Assembly (NCBI RefSeq): GCF_040947875.1
Contig: NZ_JBFRXN010000002.1
Location: 434,001-498,000 of the forward strand
Direction: 5' to 3'
Length of the DNA stretch: 64,000 nucleotides
From: Pseudomonas sp. MYb118
GTDB taxonomy: Bacteria > Pseudomonadota > Gammaproteobacteria > Pseudomonadales > Pseudomonadaceae
The stretch's first letter is position 1. The number at the start of each line of letters is the position of its first letter. The translations under genes and the position numbers were made by a program. Shown one piece after another: positions 1 through 6,873 of the stretch. The notes beneath the pieces are model-generated. The model worked only from the letters and a program-made list of their open reading frames with translations, searched no databases and was not told the DNA's origin.

Positions 1-54
1 CCGAACCGGTTGTTGCGGGGGCGTGAGGATAAGGTCAGGTAGACCGGGGCGCGC

Positions 55-134
55 CTATCGCGAGCAGGCTCGCTCCCACAGAAGATCGCCAGTGTTCATA
101 AATCCAATGTGGGAGCGAGCCTGCTCGCGATGGG
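55..134. repeat. REP pair, tail-to-tail
   Basis: Two inverted copies of the Pseudomonas REP core (GCGAGCAGGCTCGCTCCCACA at the left, its reverse complement at the right) separated by about 25 bp. The GCGAT ends point outward, the reverse of the usual REPIN here. It lies just downstream of the Cache gene and could end or stabilise its transcript. Confidence 0.85.
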
Positions 135-146
135 CACACCTCGGTT

Positions 147-1001
147 TCAAGGACTGTAATACCCCACAGCCACCAGGAAATGCCCGACCTTTTTCAGGTA
201 GGCATGTTTGTCCTCGACCTTGCCGGTCACCGGGTTTTTCCACTTGTAGCTGTATTCGCCGTATTCCTGCTGGCCGATCAGAGCCAGGATCGGTTCACCC
301 ACCGGCTTGCCTTCCGGGTCCTTGATCTTGCCGAAATCGGTGTTGACCAGGCGCAGGTTGGTGCCATGGGCGACGTAGCGCTGGGTGTCGAGGTCGACGA
401 CGAACACGTACAGGTCGTCCTGCAGGTAACCGCCCTTGAGCGAGTTGATCGCGCTCAGCGTGCCCTTCTCGTCTTTGCCAAGGTCGGTGGCCGCCTTGTT
501 CAGCAGTGCCATGGCCTGCTCCGCCGAGGCACGTGGCAGGTAGTAGCCCACCGCGAGGATGCGCTGGCCGATTCGCTGGTAATACACGTGCTTGCGCTCG
601 ACCTTGCCATCGCTCCAGTTCTGCCAGCGGTACTCGGCTTCCTGGATGCCGTTGCCTTCCGGCACTTTCAGCGCGTTCTTGAAGGCTTTCTGCAGATCCG
701 GCCCGAGCACCTGGGAGACATCACGGCCGATCAGCGCCGAGGATGGCCCGCCGCTGGCGAGCATCACGCCCTGGGTATCGACCACGAACACATAGCGGTC
801 CTTGTCGACGAATTCGCCTTGCCGGCTGAACGCGGCAAACGCCTTGTCGCCGTTGTCGTGGTAGTAGGCCAGGGCCTTTTCCAGCAGGGCGATGGCTGCC
901 TTGCTGTCATCCTTTTCGGTCGCGGCCGCCTGTGCCTGTAGCGGTCCCAGGCAAAACAACAGCATGCCCCCCAGCAGGGCCAACCTGTGCAAAAACCCCA
1001 T
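147..1001 (-). CDS. secreted tandem Cache-domain protein
   Basis: A 284-residue exported protein. Residues 1-27 form a typical signal peptide ending near AQA-AA. The mature part holds two similar units (about 28-150 and 155-284), each with the Cache pattern of an N-terminal helix, a '(D)xYVFVVD' strand, a YxWxN segment and a C-terminal 'ILAVGYY' or 'FLVAVGYY' strand. Cache domains normally form the periplasmic ligand-binding part of chemoreceptors and sensor kinases. Here there is no membrane helix after the signal peptide and no signalling domain, so it is inferred to be a free periplasmic small-molecule binder. The ligand is unknown. It is single-gene, with a REP pair after its stop. Confidence 0.85.
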   Translation of the reverse strand: MGFLHRLALLGGMLLFCLGPLQAQAAATEKDDSKAAIALLEKALAYYHDNGDKAFAAFSRQGEFVDKDRYVFVVDTQGVMLASGGPSSALIGRDVSQVLGPDLQKAFKNALKVPEGNGIQEAEYRWQNWSDGKVERKHVYYQRIGQRILAVGYYLPRASAEQAMALLNKAATDLGKDEKGTLSAINSLKGGYLQDDLYVFVVDLDTQRYVAHGTNLRLVNTDFGKIKDPEGKPVGEPILALIGQQEYGEYSYKWKNPVTGKVEDKHAYLKKVGHFLVAVGYYSP

Positions 1002-1092
1002 TGCGCATCCCTCGTTCTGTCAGTGTTTCAAGAGCGTAGACGGCAATGGGGCATGTATGGATATTCAGCAAACCGCAGTAACAACCCTGTGC

Positions 1093-1968
1093 TTACGGCT
1101 TGGCGCGCAACTGCTGCTGCAGGTTCTGGATCTGCGCCTGGAGGGTATTGATGTTACGGGTGATCTGGCCACGGAAGGCGTCGAACTCGGCGGTGCTGGA
1201 GACGCCGGGGGCAACGGCCGGACGATTGTCCTGCTCGCTCTTGAGCACGATGATGTCCTGTTCCAGGCGCTCGATGGCGGCGCTCGGGTTGCCCTGTTTT
1301 TTCAGGGCGGCGATGTCGGCACCCAGGCTTTTCAACTGGGCGTCGATTTTGTCGGACTCCGCTGGCGCACTTTTCAGCGCCGCCAGTTCACCGCTCAGGG
1401 CTTTGACCTGGGCCTGCAATTGCGTATTGGCCGCCTGCTGCTCGGTGTTCTGGGCGCTGGCCTGCGCCAGGCGCTTGTCCAGCTCGGCGGTTTGCGCGGT
1501 CATCTGCGCCAGTCGTTTGTCGAGGTCCGAGGCCTGACCGGCCACACCCTGTTGCTGCTTGCCCTGATCCTGCAGGCGGCTTTCCAACTGGCGGATCTGC
1601 AACTTCAGCGCTTCGCTGTCGGTGGTGACGTTGGTCTGGCTGGCGACCACCTTGCCGGAAATGTCCTGCAGGCGCCCCGCCGCTTCCTCACTGATGCGCG
1701 CGAAGCTTTCCTGGGTCGCCACCAGTTGCTGCTCCATCAGCGAGATCTGCTGGAAACTCCACCAGGCCAGGCCGACGAACGCGAAGAACAGTGCGCCGAC
1801 CAGCGCCCACAACGGGCCGGTGCTCGCCGCCCTGACCTTGACCACCGGTGGCGTGCGCGAATGCACCGTGGTGCGCGCAGTCGTTGGAAAATCATCGTCA
1901 TCGAGAACGTCGGCCCGCAGGCTCGGCACGTCGTCGAAGTCGTCGTTGGCATCGTTACGCATGGACAT
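1093..1968 (-). CDS. membrane-anchored coiled-coil protein, function unknown
   Basis: A 291-residue protein starting MSMRNDAND. Residues 1-55 are acidic then basic and probably cytoplasmic. One membrane helix follows (about 56-80, GPLWALVGALFFAFVGLAWW). The rest is a long coiled coil rich in Q, A, E and L, with heptad-like repeats such as LDKRLAQ, then a C-terminal helix ending NLQQQLRAKP. I chose the ATG at 1968 because AAAGG lies upstream of it; an ATG two codons later and a longer upstream start are possible. I recognise no catalytic motif. The layout resembles proteins that scaffold envelope or division complexes, but that is only a resemblance. Confidence 0.7.
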   Translation of the reverse strand: MSMRNDANDDFDDVPSLRADVLDDDDFPTTARTTVHSRTPPVVKVRAASTGPLWALVGALFFAFVGLAWWSFQQISLMEQQLVATQESFARISEEAAGRLQDISGKVVASQTNVTTDSEALKLQIRQLESRLQDQGKQQQGVAGQASDLDKRLAQMTAQTAELDKRLAQASAQNTEQQAANTQLQAQVKALSGELAALKSAPAESDKIDAQLKSLGADIAALKKQGNPSAAIERLEQDIIVLKSEQDNRPAVAPGVSSTAEFDAFRGQITRNINTLQAQIQNLQQQLRAKP

Positions 1969-2084
1969 TGAGGCAACCTTTATGGAACGCGGTGATGGCA
2001 TTATGGGGCCAAGTATAAACCCGTCAGCCGCATGGATTGACCCTTGATTCCCTGGCTCGGTTCAGTATCGGCCCGGCTTGTGTT

Positions 2085-3077
2085 TCAACGAATGTCCTGC
2101 GCCTTCCACCAGCTGCAGAACTCGTCGAGGGCGGCCCACAGGCTGACCTTCGGATCGTAGTCCAGATAATGCCGCGCGCGGCTGATGTCCAGGGTGAAAC
2201 TTTTGTTCATCACTTGCATGGCCAGGCGCGACAGGGTCGGCTCGGGACGACCGGGCCAGAGCTTGCAAGCGCCTTCGTTGAGCGCCGCCACCGTGTAGGC
2301 CAGGCCGTAGGAGCGGTAGCGCGTCACCTGTGGGACATCCATCTGGCGCATCACGTAATTGACCACGTCCCACAGCGGAATCGGCGTGCCGTTACTGATG
2401 TTGTAGGCCTTGCCCAGCGCCGAGCCGGTGGCCAGCAAACTGCTGAGCATCACCTCGTTGAGGTTTTGCACACTGGTGAAGTCGACCTTGTTCAAGCCGT
2501 TGCCGACGATGGCCAGGCGACCTCTGCGCTGCATCTTCAACAAGCGCGGGAAGATGCTCATGTCGCCGGCACCGGTGACGAAACGCGGGCGCAGGGCCAG
2601 GGTTTCGAGGCCGAATTCCTGGGCGCCGAAGACCTTCTGCTCGGCCAGGTATTTGGTGGCGGCATAAGGATGTTTGAAGCGTTTGGGCACCTGTTCCTCG
2701 GTCAAACCCAGATGGTCGCGGCCATCGAAGTAGATGGACGGCGAAGACAGGTGCACCAGGCGCCGCACCCGCTGCTTGAGGCAGGCTTCGACCACGTTTT
2801 CGGTGACCTGCACATTGCCCTGATGGAAGTCCTGGTAACGTCCCCACACCCCGACCGCCCCGGCGCAATGCACCACGGCCTCGACATCGCGGCACAGTTC
2901 ACGCGCCAGATCGGGGTCGCTCAAGTCCCCCGGCACGAACTCGGCGCCACGACGCACCAGGTGTTCGACGCTTTCGGCCCGGCGACCGTTGACCCGCACA
3001 TCCAGGCCCTGCTCCAGGGCGAAACGCGCAAAGCGCCCGCCAATGAAGCCGCTTGCGCCGGTGACCAGAATCTTCAT
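2085..3077 (-). CDS. NAD(P)-dependent epimerase/dehydratase, 3-beta-HSD-like SDR
   Basis: An extended short-chain dehydrogenase of 330 residues. The N-terminus MKILVTGASGFIGG is the Rossmann TGxxGxxG motif. The catalytic pair is seen as YAATK (YxxxK) near residues 148-152, preceded by HLSSPSIYF carrying the active-site Ser/Thr. The C-terminal half binds the substrate. The pattern suits sterol/3-beta-hydroxysteroid or NDP-sugar type enzymes; the substrate cannot be read from the sequence. The start at 3077 has GGAA upstream. It is followed by a short gap before the end of the coiled-coil gene, and preceded by a direct-repeat stretch separating it from argP. Confidence 0.85.
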   Translation of the reverse strand: MKILVTGASGFIGGRFARFALEQGLDVRVNGRRAESVEHLVRRGAEFVPGDLSDPDLARELCRDVEAVVHCAGAVGVWGRYQDFHQGNVQVTENVVEACLKQRVRRLVHLSSPSIYFDGRDHLGLTEEQVPKRFKHPYAATKYLAEQKVFGAQEFGLETLALRPRFVTGAGDMSIFPRLLKMQRRGRLAIVGNGLNKVDFTSVQNLNEVMLSSLLATGSALGKAYNISNGTPIPLWDVVNYVMRQMDVPQVTRYRSYGLAYTVAALNEGACKLWPGRPEPTLSRLAMQVMNKSFTLDISRARHYLDYDPKVSLWAALDEFCSWWKAQDIR

Positions 3078-3085
3078 GAGGTTTC

Positions 3086-3171
3086 CTTCGGAAACAGCTT
3101 CAAGCTGCAAGCTTCAAGCTGATGGTTAAAACAGTTCGCAAGCGCTTCACTTGCCGCTTGGAGCTTGACGC
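3086..3171. repeat. short 'CAGCTTCAAGCTG' direct/inverted repeat stretch
   Basis: The segment contains two copies of (A)AGCTTCAAGCTG in tandem plus related GCTTGGAGCTTGA sequence further on. Such AGCTT-rich intergenic repeats are common in pseudomonads. It lies between two genes read in the same direction (argP then the epimerase) and may act as a processing or termination signal. Confidence 0.45.
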
Positions 3172-4071
3172 TCAGGGTTGCTCCAGAGGCACCAACCAAT
3201 GCTTCGACGCGCGCACCAATTGCTCCGTGAGCAAGCCCAGCAACTGACCGCCATTGCGCCAATGATGCCAGTACAACGGCACGTCGATGGGCTTATCTGG
3301 CAAAAGCTCGCGCAAGAGCCCGCGTTGCAACTGGTCACGAACCTGCAACTCGGGCACCAGTCCCCAGCCCAGGCCGGCTTCGGCCAGGCGCAGGAAACCT
3401 TCGGACGACGGACATAAATGATGTTCGAAACCGCCGTCGACACCCAGGGACGCAAGGTAGCGATGCTGGAGGAAATCGTCCGGGCCGAACACCAGCGCCG
3501 GCGTTTTCGCCAACCGCTCGGCACGCACGCCGTCTGGAAAATGCCGGGCGATGAACTCGGGGCTGGCCAAGGCGCGGTAACGCATGGCCCCCAGCAACAC
3601 GCTGCGACCACCCGCCACCGGGCGCTCGCTGGCGCACAGGCAGGCGGCCACTTCGCCGGCCTTCATGCGTTTGAGGCCGACGGTCTGGTCTTCGACCACC
3701 AGATCGAGCAAGACATGCTGCTCGGCGCAGAAATCCCCCACCGCCCCGGCCCACCAGGTGGCCAGACTGTCGGCGTTGAGGGCGATACGCAGGCGTTCCG
3801 GCAGGCCTTCTTCATCCAGCGCCGGCACCAGGCTTTGCAGGTCGCGCTCGAGCAGGCGCACCTGCTGCACATGGTTGAGCAGGCGCCGGCCGATGTCGGT
3901 CGGCGCCGGTGGCGTGGCGCGCACCAGCACCGGCTGGCCGACCCGTGCCTCGAGCAACTTGATGCGCTGCGAGATGGCCGATTGCGACAGGCCGAGCACC
4001 TGGGCGGCGCGTTCGAAACCGGCCTGCTCGATCACCGCCGCCAGGGCCGAAAGCAGTTTGTAGTCGAACAT
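3172..4071 (-). CDS. argP: LysR-type regulator ArgP
   Basis: A 299-residue LysR-family regulator. Residues 1-60 form the winged helix-turn-helix (AAQVLGLSQSAISQRIKLLEARVG) and the rest is the effector-binding domain. In E. coli ArgP (IciA) senses lysine and arginine and activates the arginine exporter gene argO. Here it is divergent from an ACT-domain gene and a LysE/ArgO exporter, the same arrangement as P. aeruginosa PA4363-PA4365, which supports the call. The start MFDYKLLSAL at 4071 matches the family; the frame stays open far upstream, but that part is antisense to the ACT gene and not coding. The 96-bp divergent gap is the expected binding region. Confidence 0.9.
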   Translation of the reverse strand: MFDYKLLSALAAVIEQAGFERAAQVLGLSQSAISQRIKLLEARVGQPVLVRATPPAPTDIGRRLLNHVQQVRLLERDLQSLVPALDEEGLPERLRIALNADSLATWWAGAVGDFCAEQHVLLDLVVEDQTVGLKRMKAGEVAACLCASERPVAGGRSVLLGAMRYRALASPEFIARHFPDGVRAERLAKTPALVFGPDDFLQHRYLASLGVDGGFEHHLCPSSEGFLRLAEAGLGWGLVPELQVRDQLQRGLLRELLPDKPIDVPLYWHHWRNGGQLLGLLTEQLVRASKHWLVPLEQP

Positions 4072-4167
4072 CAGTTTTCCTAATGAGCGATCAGTAAGAT
4101 TGGTTTTTCTTATACAACCTCGGGACGGACAATAGCCAGCAAGAACTCTTCGACAAGGATCACCCCG

Positions 4168-4569
4168 ATGGCTGGCGAAACCTCCCTGGCAACCCTGCTG
4201 CGCAGCATGAGCCCGCAGCTCAATGACGGCGAATACGTGTTCTGCACGCTGCCCGATGGTCAGTTGCCCCACGGCCTGGACGTCGTCGGCAGCTTTCGCG
4301 AACAGGAAGGCCTGACCGTGATCCTGCCACGCGCCCACGCGCAGCAGGCCGGCTTGAATTTCGACTACGTCGCGGCCTGGATCACCCTCAACGTGCACTC
4401 GGCCCTCGAAGCCGTCGGCCTGACCGCCGCCTTCGCCACGGCGCTGGGCCAGGCCGGCATCAGCTGCAACGTGATCGCCGGCTACTACCACGACCATTTG
4501 TTCGTCGGCCAGGCCGATGCCGAGCGTGCCATGCAGGTGCTGCGCGAACTGGCAGCCAACGCGGAGTAA
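4168..4569 (+). CDS. ACT-domain protein
   Basis: A 133-residue soluble protein with two ACT-like halves. The C-terminal part (VHSALEAVGLTAAFATALGQAGISCNVIAGYYHDHLFV) is a clear ACT fold signature of the CASTOR/ACT_3 type. ACT domains bind amino acids. AAGGA lies eight bases before the ATG. The gene is six bases upstream of the LysE/ArgO exporter, so an amino-acid-sensing role tied to lysine/arginine export is inferred. The pair corresponds to P. aeruginosa PA4364-PA4365. Confidence 0.8.
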   Translation: MAGETSLATLLRSMSPQLNDGEYVFCTLPDGQLPHGLDVVGSFREQEGLTVILPRAHAQQAGLNFDYVAAWITLNVHSALEAVGLTAAFATALGQAGISCNVIAGYYHDHLFVGQADAERAMQVLRELAANAE

Positions 4570-4575
4570 GCAGTC

Positions 4576-5178
4576 ATGTGGCAAAGCTATGTAAACGGCC
4601 TGTTGGTCGCCGCCGGGCTGATCATGGCGATCGGCACCCAGAACGCCTTCGTCCTGGCCCAGAGCCTGCGGCGCGAACATCACCTGCCGGTGGCCGCGCT
4701 GTGCGTGACCTGCGACGCGCTGCTGGTGGCCGCCGGGGTGTTCGGCCTGGCCACCGTGCTGGCACAGAACCCGACCTTGCTGGCCATCGCCCGCTGGGGC
4801 GGCGCGGCGTTCCTTTTATGGTATGGCAGCCTGGCGCTGCGCCGCGCCTGCTCGAAACAAAGCCTGCAACAGGGGGAAAACCAGACCGTGCGCTCGTTGC
4901 GCGCCGTCATGCTCAGCGCCCTGGCCGTGACGTTGCTCAACCCGCATGTCTACCTGGATACCGTATTGCTGATCGGCTCGCTGGGCGCTCAGCAGACTGA
5001 ACCGGGCGCCTATGTGGTCGGCGCGGCCAGTGCTTCGCTGCTGTGGTTCTTCACCCTGGCACTGGGGGCCGCGTGGCTGGCCCCGTGGCTGGCACGCCCG
5101 AGCACCTGGCGGATTCTCGACCTGCTGGTGGCGGTGATGATGTTCACCGTGGCCACGCAATTGATCACCAGCGCCTGA
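4576..5178 (+). CDS. LysE/ArgO-family amino acid exporter
   Basis: A 200-residue inner-membrane protein with about six hydrophobic helices. The N-terminal IMAIGTQNAFVLAQSLRREH and the LLNPHVYLDTVLLIG segment are diagnostic for the LysE/ArgO family, which exports lysine or arginine with proton exchange. It is coupled to the ACT gene and divergent from argP, so ArgP control is likely. Arginine, lysine or toxic analogues are the expected cargo; the choice between them is not visible. Confidence 0.9.
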   Translation: MWQSYVNGLLVAAGLIMAIGTQNAFVLAQSLRREHHLPVAALCVTCDALLVAAGVFGLATVLAQNPTLLAIARWGGAAFLLWYGSLALRRACSKQSLQQGENQTVRSLRAVMLSALAVTLLNPHVYLDTVLLIGSLGAQQTEPGAYVVGAASASLLWFFTLALGAAWLAPWLARPSTWRILDLLVAVMMFTVATQLITSA

Positions 5179-5244
5179 TTTATTCCAAAAGGCTCTGGAA
5201 CCTCTATTCCACACAGTTGTTGCGTGGTTATGCCGCACCCCCGG

Positions 5245-5253
5245 TGCTATGAT
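5245..5253 (+). promoter_or_regulatory. possible extended -10 of the sodB promoter
   Basis: TGCTATGAT matches an extended sigma-70 -10 element (TGnTATnAT) about 105 bp before the sodB start. No good -35 is seen at the normal distance, so this is tentative. Confidence 0.35.
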
Positions 5254-5357
5254 CCGGTTCGATGCGCCGCAAAGAGTATAAACTCCCCGGCGCTTTGTCT
5301 GGCCGCCCGTGATCGGCCTTGCGACCACCGCAAACTGACCTGATTAGGAGAATGATC

Positions 5358-5954
5358 ATGGCTTTCGAATTGCCGCCGCTGCCTTACGCCCACGATGCCC
5401 TGCAGCCGCACATTTCCAAGGAAACCCTGGAATACCACCACGACAAGCACCACAACACCTACGTCGTGAACCTGAACAACCTGGTGCCTGGCACCGAGTT
5501 CGAAGGCAAGACCCTGGAAGAAATCGTCAAGACTTCCTCGGGCGGTATCTTCAACAACGCCGCTCAGGTCTGGAACCACACTTTCTACTGGAACTGCCTG
5601 GCGCCAAACGCCGGCGGTCAACCAACCGGCGCACTGGCTGAAGCCATCAACGCGGCTTTCGGTTCGTTCGACAAGTTCAAGGAAGAGTTCAGCAAGACTT
5701 CCATCGGCACCTTCGGTTCCGGCTGGGGCTGGCTGGTGAAAAAAGCTGACGGTTCCCTGGCCCTGGCCAGCACCATCGGCGCCGGCAACCCGCTGACCAA
5801 CGGCGACACCCCGCTGCTGACCTGCGACGTCTGGGAACACGCCTACTACATCGACTACCGCAACGTTCGTCCGAAATACGTCGAAGCGTTCTGGAACCTG
5901 GTCAACTGGAAATTCGTGGCTGAGCAGTTCGAAGGCAAAACCTTCACCGCTTAA
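5358..5954 (+). CDS. sodB: iron superoxide dismutase SodB
   Basis: A 198-residue Fe/Mn-family superoxide dismutase, converting superoxide to H2O2 and O2 in the cytoplasm. Metal ligands are visible: His27 in [10 protein letters not shown], the His in VWNHTFYW, and Asp/His in [22 protein letters not shown] and GSGWGWLV are typical of the iron form. The ATG at 5358 has TAGGAG eight bases upstream. It is a single gene between two intergenic regions, with a strong terminator 14 bases after the stop. Its placement next to bifA matches P. aeruginosa PA4366-PA4367. Confidence 0.97.
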   Translation: MAFELPPLPYAHDALQPHISKETLEYHHDKHHNTYVVNLNNLVPGTEFEGKTLEEIVKTSSGGIFNNAAQVWNHTFYWNCLAPNAGGQPTGALAEAINAAFGSFDKFKEEFSKTSIGTFGSGWGWLVKKADGSLALASTIGAGNPLTNGDTPLLTCDVWEHAYYIDYRNVRPKYVEAFWNLVNWKFVAEQFEGKTFTA

Positions 5955-5968
5955 GCTCGATGCCAGAC

Positions 5969-5998
5969 AAAAAACCCGGCCTTGGCCGGGTTTTTTTA
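5969..5998 (+). terminator. rho-independent terminator of sodB
   Basis: Perfect stem AAACCCGGCC/GGCCGGGTTT with a two-base loop, followed by a run of seven T. Confidence 0.92.
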
Positions 5999-6012
5999 TG
6001 CCTTCGCCATGC

Positions 6013-6085
6013 ACCCAGGCACCGCAGGCATCCAGATCGCCCGCATTATCGTTGACGCCCATCGCGAGCAGGCTCGCTCCCACAG
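6013..6085. repeat. partial REPIN (right half)
   Basis: REPIN spacer sequence (CCCAGGCACCGCAGGCATCC...ATTATCGTTGACGCCC) ending in a REP core CATCGCGAGCAGGCTCGCTC. The left REP that usually opens the unit is absent. Confidence 0.75.
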
Positions 6086-6114
6086 AAGATCAAGATCAAA
6101 AGCGAACCGGGTTC

Positions 6115-6234
6115 CCCTGTAGGAGCGAGCTTGTCGAGGCGTCGAACCGTCGCGATGGTAGCCCAGGCACCGCGGGCATCCAGACATCCCGCGTTATCGT
6201 TAACGACCATCGCGAGCAAGCCCGCTCCCACAGG
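6115..6234. repeat. REPIN with an enlarged left hairpin
   Basis: The left REP is a longer variant, GAGCGAGCTTGTCGAGGCG then TCGAACCGTCGCGATGG, in place of GAGCGAGCTTGCTCGCGATGG. The spacer has the shared GCGTTATCGTTAACGACC block. The right REP is CATCGCGAGCAAGCCCGCTC. The same enlarged form recurs inverted near 10667-10707. Confidence 0.8.
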
Positions 6235-6235
6235 T

Positions 6236-6535
6236 AGAGCAGCAGCTTTTGATCCTGCTTTTGATCTTGCTTTTGATCCACCCGCCCCTTCGGCAGGCTG
6301 AGTGGAGGCATTCATCCGGGGAATAGGCGCGCAGCGCCGTGCGGCGCAGCCGCACACATCGAGAGGAGGTGCAGCGAAGCAAACCGGAGGCGATGTCCCC
6401 GGATGGATGCCGGAGCGAAGGAACCCCGAGCGTCAGCGAGGGGCCGTACGCTGGGGCGAGCGTTTTTGGTTACTTTTGGCGCGCTTGCCAAAAGGGACTC
6501 GCCGTAAGGGCGAAACCATCAGCGGCCGTTACCGC
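6236..6535. repeat. probable dispersed intergenic repeat, about 300 bp, no gene
   Basis: A stretch starting with three TTTTGATC(C/T)TGC-type copies and running through CGCAGCGCCGTGCGGCGCAG, GAGAGGAGGTGCAGCGAAGC and a segment ending CGCCGTAAGGGCGAAACC. It holds several internal palindromes. From memory, nearly identical blocks occur between genes in P. fluorescens-group genomes and are often misannotated as small proteins. The open frames inside it look non-coding: biased composition, no plausible start site and no protein-like pattern. With the flanking REPs it fills the 0.9 kb gap between sodB and bifA. Confidence 0.6.
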
Positions 6536-6562
6536 AGAAACGGATATGTACACCGTCAGGCC

Positions 6563-6592
6563 GCCATCGCGAGCAAGCTCGCTCCTACAGGG
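6563..6592. repeat. single REP element
   Basis: CCATCGCGAGCAAGCTCGCT followed by CCTACAGG, one REP core between the dispersed repeat and bifA. The following 6593-6873 shows no gene or clear site except the bifA ribosome binding site. Confidence 0.8.
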
Positions 6593-6873
6593 GGTCAGCG
6601 CCCAGCCGCAAAAATGAAACCCACCCCCACTCCCCTTGCCCCCACGCCAGACCCGTCTACCATCAACCTGAAGGAATTTTCTCCCCGCCCCCCTCAAGTT
6701 GAAGGACTCGACTACCGAAACAGTACTAATTAGCGCAATTACTCCAGAGAACAGCATTTCGGCCAACCCGCAGGTAAATAATCCTGTGTTCGATTGTCCC
6801 TTTGACTGCCATCACGGGATTGCCAATACTCATGGCTACTTGATGCTACCTGCACGGAACAAGGAATGACTCT

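Noticed and set aside
4072..4683. 204-residue N-terminal extension of ArgP
   Set aside because: The extension is antisense to the ACT and LysE genes and lacks domain character. The LysR helix-turn-helix starts normally at 4071.
6302..6733. Two overlapping open frames in the sodB-bifA gap
   Set aside because: They fall in the dispersed repeat and REP DNA and have no protein-like features.
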